Positions 7,442 through 17,886 of a DNA stretch of 64,000 nucleotides are shown piece after piece. How positions within the stretch are numbered: position 1 is the first letter of the stretch; the number at the start of each line of letters is the position of its first letter. Below the pieces are notes generated by a model. It was given only the letters and a program-made list of their open reading frames with translations, was not told where the DNA came from and did not search any database. The DNA is from Oribacterium sp. WCC10. Its GTDB lineage: Bacteria > Bacillota > Clostridia > Lachnospirales > Lachnospiraceae. Location of the stretch: positions 149,899-213,898 of the forward strand of contig NZ_FOPH01000006.1 of assembly GCF_900113415.1 (NCBI RefSeq), read 5' to 3'. Both the position numbers and the translations under genes were made by a program.

Positions 7442-8164
7442 ATGAATATAGCTTTATGCGATGATGATATTAATATTAATAGCCAATTGACAGATCTGAT
7501 AAAGAAGCAATGTAAAGATGCAAATATCAGTTGCTTTAAGGGAAGTGAGGATCTTCTTTCTTGCACAGATTTTTTCGATATATATTTCCTTGATATCGAA
7601 ATGGGAGAAATATCCGGGATGGAGCTTGCAAGGCGCATTCGTGAGGAGCAGGGAGAGACCGGGAAGCGAAGCATACTCATATTTGTGACCGCCTACAGAG
7701 AGTATATGGAAGAAGCTTTTGATGTAAATGCTTTTCATTATCTTGTGAAGCCGATTAAGGAAAGCAAGTTTTCAGATGTGTTTCAACGGGCGCTTAAAGA
7801 GGTTCGGTCTTCTGACGAACAAAGAAATAAATATGTGATCATTAAAGACGGGGATAATAGGAAAAAAATCCTGTTTTCCGAGATTCAGTATATCGAAAGC
7901 AATGACAGGAAGGTGGTTTTCCATACAGACAGTGGACTCGCAGAAACCTATGCCAGAATGTGCGATCTTGAAAATGAATTGGGGGATACTTTCTTTAGGT
8001 GCCATAGGTGCTATCTTGTGAATTTCGAAAAGGTGGCGGCTTATTCCGTGAACAGCATTCGGGTACTAAACGGCGACAGCATTATCATTGCCGAAAAGAA
8101 GTATACGGATTTCGTCAAAGCGTTTCTTCACTACGCCAAAAACGGAGGTATCGTGAATGTTTGA
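7442..8164 (+). CDS. LytTR-family response regulator (AgrA/ComE type)
   Basis: 240-aa cytoplasmic transcription regulator. The receiver domain spans residues 1-125 with acidic residues CDDD near the start, the phosphoacceptor Asp51 in YFLDIEMG, and Lys in YLVKP. The LytTR DNA-binding domain spans ~140-235 (KILFSEIQYIESNDRKVVFHT..FFRCHRCYLVNFEKV). The gene overlaps the following histidine kinase by 8 bp (8157-8164), so the two are translationally coupled. It is the Agr-type pair architecture, but no AgrB/AgrD-like peptide genes are visible nearby, so the signal is unknown. Its target could be the palindrome at 7353 or other genes. Confidence 0.93.
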   Translation: MNIALCDDDININSQLTDLIKKQCKDANISCFKGSEDLLSCTDFFDIYFLDIEMGEISGMELARRIREEQGETGKRSILIFVTAYREYMEEAFDVNAFHYLVKPIKESKFSDVFQRALKEVRSSDEQRNKYVIIKDGDNRKKILFSEIQYIESNDRKVVFHTDSGLAETYARMCDLENELGDTFFRCHRCYLVNFEKVAAYSVNSIRVLNGDSIIIAEKKYTDFVKAFLHYAKNGGIVNV

Positions 8165-9629
8165 CCTTTTGACTATTACATTGACACTGCCGATATATGT
8201 ATCAGATGCAATTTTCAGTGGGATATACGTAGCTGCGTTTCTAAAACCGAAACACTCCATAAAGCTAATACACATTCTCTGGACAACCATTTACCTTTCA
8301 GTGGAAGCTGTACTATATAAAGTGATGGACACGCAAACCGTTGCATTTCGTACATTGTTGGACCTTACATTGCTGTACCTTCTTGAGCTTTTGTTTTTTG
8401 AACGGGATTTCAAAAGGCAGACATTCGCCGCCATAAGCTTTACCGCCGGAAAAGAGTTGATCAGAAACATCGGAAGTGTCGGCTATTACCTAATCTCCCA
8501 AGCAACTTGGGGCATGTTTGAAAGCCTCGTTCTTGAACCCGAAAACCTAACCGTGGAAAAAGCAGATATGTTTCTCAATATCTATCTTTTCGCTCAAAGC
8601 TTAGCATCCGTAGCCATATATGTGGGGCTAATGTTTACATATCTCAAAGTCCTCAGTGGAAAATATATCCACAAAGGCTACGAGCCAAGCCCAGGGGAAA
8701 GCATATTTTTGATACTCCCCTGCATTACCGGCCTTGGGGTGTCCATGACTTTGCGTGTGATCATATTGAAAATCAACGAAAGATTATCCCTGCTGATTTA
8801 TGACAAGGTTCCGGAGGTTCTCATATGGATCATAGTCATTTGCGTATTGCTCCTTGGCTCCATCATTGCCGCCATGATGCTGTTTCAATATCTTATTGAA
8901 CGTAATGAAGAGAGACGAAAGCAGGCCATCCTTGAAAAACAGATGGAGCAGCTTCACAGGGAAATCGAAGATGTTGAAAATATATATTCTGACCTGCGGG
9001 GACTGAAGCATGATATGAGGAATCACCTGAACAATATCATGCAGTATGTTAAGAACACCGGAAATGATAGGTCGGAGATAGACGGATACCTCTGCGGGTT
9101 GGAGAATGCAGTAAATAAACTGGATTTTTCATCAAAGAGCGGGAATCCCATCACGGACATCATTATTTATCAACGGATGCAGGAAGCGAAGAGGAGTGGG
9201 ATTTCCTTTGAGTCGGAGTTTGTTGCACCAGGGTCCGGGCGCATAGAGGAAGATTTTGTTGCGTCGGGCTACGGATACATAGATATTTATGATATTGCTG
9301 TCATTTTGGATAATGCTTTAGACAATGCCTTTGAAGCTTGTCGAAAGGTGGAAGGTGCAAGAGAAATCACTCTTAAGTCCTATATGAAAGGAACCTTGTA
9401 TTTTATTGAGATTGAAAATGTATTTGACGGGCAGGTAACTTTTGACAAGGACACCAGGCTTCCTGTGACGAGTAAAACGGATAAGCATTTGCATGGGATT
9501 GGGATGTCGAATATTCAAAAATGCGCAAGAAAATATATGGGGGATGTAGACATTGAGATTTATAATAAAGGAGAAAGACAGATGTTTTGTTTGACAGTTA
9601 TGATGAATAATAAGTGCACAAGGAATTGA
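8157..9629 (+). CDS. GHKL-domain sensor histidine kinase (AgrC type)
   Basis: 490-aa membrane sensor kinase partnered with the LytTR regulator that overlaps its start. The N-terminal ~240 residues form about six to seven hydrophobic segments, then a coiled coil (EERRKQAILEKQMEQLHREIED). The phosphoacceptor region is GLKHDMRNHLNN with His285. The GHKL ATP-binding part has ILDNALDNAFEAC (N box) and HGIGMSNIQKCARKY (G box). It would autophosphorylate in response to an extracellular or membrane signal and pass phosphate to Asp51 of the regulator. The signal is unknown. The length is slightly above the usual AgrC (430-450 aa). Confidence 0.92.
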   Translation: MFDLLTITLTLPIYVSDAIFSGIYVAAFLKPKHSIKLIHILWTTIYLSVEAVLYKVMDTQTVAFRTLLDLTLLYLLELLFFERDFKRQTFAAISFTAGKELIRNIGSVGYYLISQATWGMFESLVLEPENLTVEKADMFLNIYLFAQSLASVAIYVGLMFTYLKVLSGKYIHKGYEPSPGESIFLILPCITGLGVSMTLRVIILKINERLSLLIYDKVPEVLIWIIVICVLLLGSIIAAMMLFQYLIERNEERRKQAILEKQMEQLHREIEDVENIYSDLRGLKHDMRNHLNNIMQYVKNTGNDRSEIDGYLCGLENAVNKLDFSSKSGNPITDIIIYQRMQEAKRSGISFESEFVAPGSGRIEEDFVASGYGYIDIYDIAVILDNALDNAFEACRKVEGAREITLKSYMKGTLYFIEIENVFDGQVTFDKDTRLPVTSKTDKHLHGIGMSNIQKCARKYMGDVDIEIYNKGERQMFCLTVMMNNKCTRN

Positions 9630-9713
9630 CTGCAAGAATAGTGGTGTTCACTGCAATTGCATTATATCTGGTTTCTGACCTCCGAAGTAAAGATTAGATG
9701 AAGGAGGTTTGAA

Positions 9714-10460
9714 ATGGCAGTAGAGATTAATGATACATATGGAAAATATGTCGGCAATAATGTAAATCCAAAGATAATAAAACGAGGAAAGAACTCCGGA
9801 ATCAGACGAGACACAGAGATGGGAGACAGAGCCGGAGAGTCAGTAGTTGAAGTGTTGCTAAACCAAAAAGATACCCTGGAGATTTCCGAACAGGGTAGGA
9901 CAGCCTTAAAGGAAAAACAGGCAGTGGAGGATACAAAATCCAATCTGTCATTTGATACAGTTGATGATCTTTCAAAATACCTTTATGAGAACTTCAACAT
10001 TGTAAAACAGGGCATGGCGGAAATCTCATCAAAATACCTGAGAGATTGTCTCACGGATCCGGGCAAACGCCAGTCTCTTTTCGAAAATTTAAAGGCAGCA
10101 GATGAAGCTCTAGAAGAAAAACAGGGAGAAGTAGGTTTCCAAAGCATGAAGATAAAAATTGACGATGATGGAGAAGTCACAACGGAATCCACCAGTAAAT
10201 CTGTGGCTGTCAACGAACAAAAGCGAAGGAGACAGATTGCAGCAGCTGCTACCAGAGGTGACATGCAGGCAATCATCGCCTTGCTGGAACAGGATCTTCA
10301 GGAGGTGGAAGCAGGACTTGAAGAAAATGCCTGCGACGAAAGAGAAGTGGAAAAGGTGAAAGCACTTCTTTCGGAGGCAAAACAGAAGATGGCATCCCTT
10401 CCTGACCGTGAACCCACACCGGAAGAACAAGCTATAATGATGATGAATACCTTGATGTAA
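9714..10460 (+). CDS. Conserved hypothetical protein, charged and helical
   Basis: 248 aa with no signal peptide or membrane segment. The N-terminal third is basic and flexible and contains TLEISEQGRTALKE, a pattern of the kind seen in short Lachnospiraceae proteins of unknown role. The middle is helical (DDLSKYLYENFNIVKQGMAEISSKYLRDCL). The C-terminal part is a coiled coil (MQAIIALLEQDLQEVEAGLE...) after a basic RRRQIAAAATRGD segment. An AAGGAGG lies eight bases before the ATG. It begins 84 bp after the sensor kinase and could be read through from it. I do not recognise a function. Confidence 0.7.
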   Translation: MAVEINDTYGKYVGNNVNPKIIKRGKNSGIRRDTEMGDRAGESVVEVLLNQKDTLEISEQGRTALKEKQAVEDTKSNLSFDTVDDLSKYLYENFNIVKQGMAEISSKYLRDCLTDPGKRQSLFENLKAADEALEEKQGEVGFQSMKIKIDDDGEVTTESTSKSVAVNEQKRRRQIAAAATRGDMQAIIALLEQDLQEVEAGLEENACDEREVEKVKALLSEAKQKMASLPDREPTPEEQAIMMMNTLM

Positions 10461-10482
10461 AAATATTACTTTATAAAATGTA

Positions 10483-10535
10483 AATGGAGTCGGTAAAACG
10501 GTACCGACTCCATTCAAGTATACATCTATTTTTTT
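10483..10535 (+). terminator. Strong hairpin terminator after the hypothetical gene
   Basis: A perfect 13-bp stem pairs AATGGAGTCGGTA (10483-10495) with 10502-10514, with a 6-nt loop. A run of seven T follows only about 15 bases later. Confidence 0.7.
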
Positions 10536-10590
10536 CTAATAGTAGCCATAGTATTCATCCCTCAATTCCTCAAACGGAAAGTTATACAAG

Positions 10591-11420
10591 ATGGTCTACT
10601 CATCGCAGAAAACTGACGAGCCTGAATACTATTCAAAGGCAGAAGTTATCAATGGTGTTTATAAATCAAAGGGCCTCGTTTATGGTGAGGACTATGATTA
10701 CATAAGGGTGTATAACTATTGTGAAAATGTGGATTCCGGTCCTGCTCAGGGCCTAGTTACACTGTATTGTACCTATTTGTATAAGGAAATCAATATTTCT
10801 GAAGTAAAGGAAAGTATAGTAGAAAACGAAAGTATTAACACAGCTTCCATATTTGTTCAGGATGGTGGAGATGTTACGCTCGATAACTTTGTGTCTGTGG
10901 ATAATACTTCAAGCAAGGGACCAAGCGAAGCCGGCAATTTCTTTGGACTTGGATCATCTATACACGTAGATGGAGGCGACAATAAGACTGCGACAACTAA
11001 CAGGTATCTTTTTGGTGCCGCGAGACTGATCCTGAATCAGCCCGAGATACTTGGCAGAGTTAACTCCATTTACGCTGCGGCTAACGGAGTTATCGATATA
11101 AATGGCGGAAACATTTTCTCCTGTTGCTCAGGCGGTCATGGACCGTATGCTTCCTGTGGAGGTCAGATTTATATCAATACTGACGGAACAAACATCGTAA
11201 GTGATGAAGGTGTCATCAATGTTGACCTTGATACTCTTGTGGCCACGGAGAGACCCGGAGATATCGCTACGATGCAGCGAAATGACGATGATAAGATGGA
11301 GGGCGTCTTTGAGGAGCATCCTTCCGATGTGACGGCTATAGTTACAGGTGACGAATCAGGAACTGCCCTTGCTACTGATACCGGCGGAGGAGTTATAGTT
11401 GCCAATCAGGTCTCAACGAA
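10591..11420 (+). pseudogene. Fragment of a beta-helix-type carbohydrate-active or surface protein
   Basis: The open frame runs 10591-11589 but is a chimera. The first ~275 residues have the short strand-turn repeats and Asn/Gly/Asp-rich turns of right-handed beta-helix proteins (FVQDGGDVTLDNFVSVD.., AANGVIDINGGNIFSCCSGGHG). They start at a weak ATG with no Shine-Dalgarno and no signal peptide, so the 5' end is missing. Around 11410-11425 the sequence changes abruptly into an AraC-type tail. The parent is probably a polysaccharide lyase or glycan-binding protein; family assignment is tentative. Confidence 0.6.
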
Positions 11421-11582
11421 GACTTATCGTATCAAAAAGGCAAAAGAGATTCTTGAAACTACAGATATACCTGTTAACAAAATTGGCTGTATAGTAGGTA
11501 TAGAAAACTCAAATTACTTTTACCACCTTTTCAAAAAAGGTTCGAAAAGACCCCCAAAGAGTACAGAAAGGAACATCGTTAA
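11421..11582 (+). pseudogene. C-terminal remnant of an AraC-type response regulator with frameshift
   Basis: After the junction the frame reads RIKKAKEILETTDIPVNKIG then VGIENSNYFYHLFKK, which is the second half of an AraC HTH domain. A base is missing near 11549-11552: the typical ending PKEYRKEHR followed by TAA is present in another frame at 11553-11582. The 5' part is replaced by the beta-helix fragment. Such regulators usually control neighbouring plant-glycan genes. Confidence 0.8.
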
Positions 11583-11747
11583 TCCTTAAGCTGCAACATT
11601 GTGTACCAATAGCGCAATATAATACATTTTTTCTCCTTTGATAATCTTTTATATTAGTCCTATCAAGTTCCGGGACAATAAAACAGACCTGTAGTTAAGG
11701 GAGAAAGGTGGATTGTTTTGTACTATTACTTGGAGGAGAAGAGTTTA

Positions 11748-12165
11748 ATGAAAAGGGATTTGTCTGTTGATGCGAAAATCAGCGTTCCCGAAAGACTAAG
11801 CTATACATGTGGAAATATCGGTAACTGTATCGTCTTGGCTATCATCAGTATGTACATGATGTACTACTATAAAGATATACTCCATATAAATGCGGGCATG
11901 ATTGCAACAATTATGCTGATTTCAAGAGTATTTGATGGTGTAACCGATATATTTATGGGGTGTGTTGTTGACCGCACACATTCTAAAGAAGGTAAGGCAA
12001 GGGTGTGGCTTTTGAGAGGCGCTGTGCCATATATTCTTTCGGTTATAGGGATATTTTTTGTACCCTCGGGTGCAAGCGACATGGTTAAGTACATTTACAT
12101 CTTTGTTATGTACAATCTTGCTAATGCTGTTTTCGGTACGGTTGTAAACACTGCGTACAATTCAT
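11748..12165 (+). pseudogene. GPH-family sugar:cation symporter, N-terminal third only
   Basis: From ATG 11748 (GGAGGAGAAG upstream) the protein starts like MelB/LacS-type glycoside-pentoside-hexuronide symporters: KISVPERLSYTCGNIGNC, then MISRVFDGVTDIFMGCVVDRTHSK with the cation-site helix, and NLANAVFGTVVNTAYNS. About 140 of the usual ~450 residues remain. The reading stops at 12179 after running into a foreign sequence at about 12162. The gene end and most of the next gene have been deleted. Regulatory signals at the 5' end seem intact. Confidence 0.85.
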
Positions 12166-12528
12166 GGAAGACTGGTTAGCGAAACACAGACTGGACTGGT
12201 GCTTGCCCTACATTTTGATCTTGCAAAGGAAGAGCACAGAGAGAAGATCGCACGTTTGCTGAAAGAAAACATTAAAAGGCACGGGGATCATCTGACCACG
12301 GGTTTTGTAGGTACTCCGTATATATGTCATGCTTTATCCGATAACGGATTCCATGATCTTGCCGGCGTTCTTCTGTTAAATGATGATTTTCCTTCCTGGC
12401 TATATTCTGTAAAATTAGGGGCAACCACAATATGGGAGAGATGGAATTCTGTAAAACCGGATGGAAGTTTTGATGAATCAGGAATGAACAGCCTGAATCA
12501 TTATGCAAAAAATATAGTACTAACCTGA
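12166..12528 (+). pseudogene. GH78 alpha-L-rhamnosidase fragment
   Basis: In the frame shared with GTG 12199 the sequence reads GRLVSETQTGLVLALHFDL, then TTGFVGTPYICHALSDNG and GATTIWERWNS..SLNHYA, all conserved blocks of the (alpha/alpha)6 catalytic barrel of GH78 rhamnosidases. Roughly 115 residues of a ~900-residue enzyme remain. It is fused out of frame to the symporter fragment on the left and breaks off after NHYA (nt ~12508) on the right. Confidence 0.85.
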
Positions 12529-12562
12529 AAAACAATATACGCAAAGCAGCTATTGAACCAAT

Positions 12563-12680
12563 GAAACACTGATTAACCGGTGCATACTTGGAGCCTCTGG
12601 AGCCGGGGGCACGGCTTTTCAAAGGAAATAGATGCTACACATCGAAGATTCGGCCGGAAAAAAGCTTTAATCAGCGTTTC
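12563..12680. repeat. Interspersed ~118-bp repeat, copy A
   Basis: Bounded by imperfect terminal inverted repeats GAAACACTGATTAA (12563-12576) and TTAATCAGCGTTTC (12667-12680, with one mismatch to the inverse). The right 75 bp align with the copy at 50107-50224, sharing TTTTCAAA, GATGCT, CGGCC and ATCAGCGTTTC in the same order. The length is identical to that copy (118 bp). No ORF. Confidence 0.7.
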
Positions 12681-12704
12681 TCTGAATAGATATTTGAGTT
12701 TAGG

Positions 12705-13727
12705 TTATAACTGATTAGACTGGAGCAAAGTCTGCCCCGGAAGGATATCTGTTGGAATCATAATGTGTTTTTCCGGAACTTCCTCGCCATTTATAAGATG
12801 CATGAGCTGTTCACAGGAACACTGTGCGAGCCTCCGGGTATTTTGCTGGACGCTTGTGATATTAACGCTCTTGCAGGCAAGTGAAATACCATCAAAGCCT
12901 ATGATACATATATCTTCTGGAATGCGCTTTCCCATACTTATGGCACCGGTGTAGGCACCAAGCGCGCGCCAATCACTTATGGCAAATACACTGTCAAACT
13001 CAGTGCCCTTCGCAATATGATACCTGATTGCCTCTCTGCTATCGGTGAAACCGTCCTTACTTGTTTCTATTTCAATAATGTTCTTATCGGTAAGTACTAT
13101 ACCGGCCTTTAAAAACTCATCAAAGAAGCCTTTTTTTCGTTCTTCTTTCCTTATACTGTTTCTGGTACCCATGATCATGATGGGGTGCTTGCAGTTTTGA
13201 CTTATAAGAGCTCTTGCCGCGAGACAACCTGAAACATACTGATCACTTTGAACTGTGCATATGTCATTTGTTGCCGGCGGAGCATCATTACAGTCTATCC
13301 ATACATGAGGAATGGATGGCTTCAGCATATCTTTCACGGAAATGTAATCGCCGCTAATGATTATGATGCCGGAAACATTGGAATCATAAAGTGTCATAAG
13401 GGCGTCTCTTAGACTGAAACGGCCTCTTCCCATACTGTAAGAAATGACACTATAGTCAAAATCGGCCATATGATCGATTATTTCATGCAGAAGGCTTGCG
13501 AAGTAGTCCTGATTGCTTACGGTTGTTATGACGCCGATTTTTTTTCTGGCAGAGGATGAGTTTTTCTCGGGCAGTTTGTAGTTGTATTTTCTGAAGGCCT
13601 CCAAAACTTTCTCTCTTGTTACTGAGGATACTCTGGAATCTCCGTTCAGAACTCTCGAAATAGTTGCTGTTGATACGCCGCACTTTTCTGATATGTATTT
13701 TACGGATATAGATTTCTTTTTACTCAT
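12705..13727 (-). CDS. LacI-family transcriptional repressor of the beta-glucoside genes
   Basis: 340 aa. The N-terminal LacI HTH spans residues ~6-55 (VKYISEKCGVSTATISRVLNGD, hinge region following). The periplasmic-binding-protein-like effector domain spans ~62-335 (IGVITTVSNQDYFASLLHEI..., GIIIISGDYI, IIGFDGISLACKSVNITSVQQN). It is divergent from the GH1/PTS operon, and the intergenic region has two identical palindromes of LacI type. It most likely represses both units and is released by a (phospho)beta-glucoside or related sugar; the effector is not deducible. The length is normal. Confidence 0.92.
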   Translation of the reverse strand: MSKKKSISVKYISEKCGVSTATISRVLNGDSRVSSVTREKVLEAFRKYNYKLPEKNSSSARKKIGVITTVSNQDYFASLLHEIIDHMADFDYSVISYSMGRGRFSLRDALMTLYDSNVSGIIIISGDYISVKDMLKPSIPHVWIDCNDAPPATNDICTVQSDQYVSGCLAARALISQNCKHPIMIMGTRNSIRKEERKKGFFDEFLKAGIVLTDKNIIEIETSKDGFTDSREAIRYHIAKGTEFDSVFAISDWRALGAYTGAISMGKRIPEDICIIGFDGISLACKSVNITSVQQNTRRLAQCSCEQLMHLINGEEVPEKHIMIPTDILPGQTLLQSNQL

Positions 13728-13814
13728 TTATATAATCCCGAAATAAATTGATTTAAAGATGAATATTTGTGTTTCAAATAAACCTGACTGATTCGTTTAT
13801 ATCATAACATATAA

Positions 13815-13830
13815 TATGTAACGTTACATA
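13815..13830. promoter_or_regulatory. LacI-type operator O1
   Basis: Perfect palindrome TATGTAACGTTACATA with the central CG step typical of LacI/GalR operators. It lies 88 bp upstream of the lacI-type gene start, on that gene's side. Confidence 0.8.
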
Positions 13831-13901
13831 GTTATACTGCATAAAATGTAAATATTAAATTGTAATAAATAACGAAATCGATAATATATGCAAATTAATT
13901 A

Positions 13902-13930
13902 TTGATAATATACAAATGAAACATTAGAAT
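13902..13930 (+). promoter_or_regulatory. Promoter of the GH1-PTS operon
   Basis: TTGATA (13902-13907) and TAGAAT (13925-13930) are separated by 17 bp. The operator at 13955-13970 lies just downstream of the expected start point, a classical repressing position. Confidence 0.6.
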
Positions 13931-13954
13931 TCCAATGTAACAAAACAAATACGA

Positions 13955-13970
13955 TATGTAACGTTACATA
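13955..13970. promoter_or_regulatory. LacI-type operator O2
   Basis: The same 16-bp palindrome TATGTAACGTTACATA as O1, extending to an 18-bp palindrome (13954-13971). The centre-to-centre distance to O1 is 140 bp, which would permit DNA looping. Confidence 0.8.
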
Positions 13971-14140
13971 TCATTTGATCGGAACGGCATTATCACATAA
14001 GAGCTTTGCTTTGAAAATGCTGAATTTTTGAAAAAGCAAGAGTGAACATTACCCTGTTGGTGAAAACAGAAATGAAATATACGAGATATTACGGGTGTTC
14101 TGTCGGGGGTAATGGGGTATTGTGTGAAACAACAGAATGA

Positions 14141-15601
<1,461 letters not shown>

Positions 15602-15844
15602 AAAATGAACTCCTTTAAAAGCTTAATAGATTCTAACGGAAGGAAATGATCGATCAGGATCTAAGGATCTTTGGGCTGGTTGATGGGGTAGAGAGATTTG
15701 ACGGTTAAAGAAATAATCAGACATAAAGCCGGTAAAAATTGAAACCGATAGAGACCTCGAGATTATCGGCATACAATGAAATAAAAGATATATAAAAATC
15801 AAGCCGTTATCAATACGGACAATAATACAAAAGGGGAGATATAT

Positions 15845-17740
15845 ATGAACTACAGAGATCTCGCCGCTACGATCATTGAGAATATCGGCGGCAAGGAAAA
15901 TGTTAATCAGGTTGTACACTGTGCAACAAGGCTCCGCTTTCGCTTAAAGGATGAGGCGAAGGCAAAGACAGATGTACTTAAGAAGACATCTGGTGTTCTT
16001 TCTGTTATCAATGCCGGGGGACAGTATCAGGTTGTTATCGGACCTGATGTTGCACAGGTATATCAGGAGGTTGTTGACCTTGGCGGTTTTGAGGCTATGG
16101 CACAGGTTCCGGATGATGAGCCAAAGAAAGAGCAGAATAAGTTGAGCGCACTTCTTGAATTTATAGCAAGTATATTCCAGCCTATTATCCCGCCAATTAC
16201 TGCAGGCGGTCTTATCAAGGCTGTTATGGCACTTCTTGTTACATTGAATTTACTAGATAAGACAACACAGACATATTCACTGCTTAGCGCTTTTGCAGAT
16301 GCACCATTCTATTTTCTTCCGGTGCTTCTTGCATCCAGTGCGGCCAAGAGATTTAAGTGTAACCAGTTTATCGCCATGGCTTTGGGCGGCATCCTTATCT
16401 ATCCGTCTTTTATCACCATGGTGACTGAGGCAAAGGCTGCCGGAACAGGTATTGCGATGTTTGGAATTCCTATTACATTGGCAAGCTACAGCTCATCTGT
16501 TATTCCTATCATTCTTGGAGTCTGGTTCATGTCTTATGTTGAGAAATACATGAACAAGGTATCACCCAAGGCTATCAAGTTCTTCTCGGTTCCTATGGTT
16601 TCGCTGGTTGTATCCGGTATCGTGACTCTTGCTGTTCTCGGACCTATAGGAACATGGGTTGGAAATATCCTTGCAGCATTCTTCAAGTGGCTTGATTCAA
16701 CTGCAAGCTGGGCTGTACCTACACTTGTAGGAACACTTTCACCACTTCTTGTAATGACAGGTACACACTATGGACTTATTCCTATTGGAGTTAATAATCT
16801 TGCAACAGCAGGTTTTGATACAGTCGTAGGTCCGGGAATGCTTGCATCAAATGTAGCACAGGGTGCAGCAGGCTTTGCGGTTGCGGTTCGCTCTAAGAAC
16901 AAGCAGACAAAGGAACTTGCGGCTTCTGCAGGTCTGACAGGTGTGCTCGGTATCACAGAGCCTGTGCTTTACGGTATAAATCTTAAGTTTGTTTATCCTT
17001 TGATCGGTGCGATGATCGGTGGTTTTACAGGCGGACTTTACATGGGTATCATGAAAACAGGTCGTTATGCTGCAGGCTCACCGGGACTTCTGGTGCTTCC
17101 GGGTTATATCGGTGGTGAAGGCATGACAAACTTTGTTAATGCATGTATCGGAACCGGAGTTGCGATAGTTGTATCATTTATTGCGACATTTGTCCTTTTT
17201 GGAATATATGCTAAACAGGGTAAACTCGATGCTGAAGAGACCGGCGCTGGGGTTACAACTGAAACAAATACAGAGGTAATAACTGCAAAGTGCGGAGATA
17301 AAGATATCGTTTCCGTGGCAGATGGCAAGATTCTCTCAAAGGATGAAATACTTGACGATATGTTCAAGGAGGAAACAATGGGAAAGACCATTGGAGTGGA
17401 TCCTGTAAACGGAATTATTGTAAGCCCTGCAAACGGTACACTCGAGATGGTATATGAGACAGGACACGCCTTCGCTGTCAGAACCAATAACGGAAGAGGA
17501 ATCCTTGTTCATATCGGAATCAATACAGTGGAACTCAAGGGTCAGGGATTTAAGACTCTGAAGAAGCAGGGAGAGACTGTAAAAGCAGGAGAGCCAATAG
17601 TAGAAGTTGATGATGAAGCTGTTAAGAAGGCCGGCTACTCAATGCAGACATTTACAGTAATTACTGAGACAGAAGACGGAGACGAAATAACGTTCGAAGC
17701 ATCAGGAGATGTAACAAAGGGTCAAAAGATTGGCGCCTGA
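15845..17740 (+). CDS. bglP: Beta-glucoside-specific PTS enzyme IIBCA
   Basis: A 631-aa membrane permease that imports and phosphorylates beta-glucosides. The IIB domain is at the N-terminus (NVNQVVHCATRLRFRLKD, with the phosphorylated Cys26), the IIC membrane domain lies at ~100-460 with about ten hydrophobic segments, and the IIA domain at ~495-631 (SPANGTLEMVYETGHAFAVRTNNG and ILVHIGINTVELKGQGF with the active His). The 243-bp gap after the glucosidase holds no gene. No BglG-type antiterminator or clear RAT site is seen, so control seems to rest on the LacI-type repressor. GGGGAG precedes the ATG. Confidence 0.95.
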   Translation: MNYRDLAATIIENIGGKENVNQVVHCATRLRFRLKDEAKAKTDVLKKTSGVLSVINAGGQYQVVIGPDVAQVYQEVVDLGGFEAMAQVPDDEPKKEQNKLSALLEFIASIFQPIIPPITAGGLIKAVMALLVTLNLLDKTTQTYSLLSAFADAPFYFLPVLLASSAAKRFKCNQFIAMALGGILIYPSFITMVTEAKAAGTGIAMFGIPITLASYSSSVIPIILGVWFMSYVEKYMNKVSPKAIKFFSVPMVSLVVSGIVTLAVLGPIGTWVGNILAAFFKWLDSTASWAVPTLVGTLSPLLVMTGTHYGLIPIGVNNLATAGFDTVVGPGMLASNVAQGAAGFAVAVRSKNKQTKELAASAGLTGVLGITEPVLYGINLKFVYPLIGAMIGGFTGGLYMGIMKTGRYAAGSPGLLVLPGYIGGEGMTNFVNACIGTGVAIVVSFIATFVLFGIYAKQGKLDAEETGAGVTTETNTEVITAKCGDKDIVSVADGKILSKDEILDDMFKEETMGKTIGVDPVNGIIVSPANGTLEMVYETGHAFAVRTNNGRGILVHIGINTVELKGQGFKTLKKQGETVKAGEPIVEVDDEAVKKAGYSMQTFTVITETEDGDEITFEASGDVTKGQKIGA

Positions 17741-17842
17741 TTTTCGAGGGTTAATTTAGAGATTATTAACGTCGGGCGAATAAAGAACATTTAAATGAAC
17801 GGGTATAAATTGGTATAGAGTATCCTTCACAAATCAAGACAT

Positions 17843-17886
17843 AACGGCGATCGTATTGAAAAATAACATACGGTTGCCGTTTTTTA
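17843..17886 (+). terminator. Terminator of the GH1-PTS operon
   Basis: Imperfect 14-bp stem (AACGGC...CGTAT at 17843-17856 with ATACGG...GCCGTT ending 17881), followed by six T. Confidence 0.8.

Noticed and set aside
15602..15844. BglG-type antiterminator (RAT) site before the PTS gene
   Set aside because: No RAT-like sequence overlapping a terminator could be recognised, and no BglG-family gene is present.
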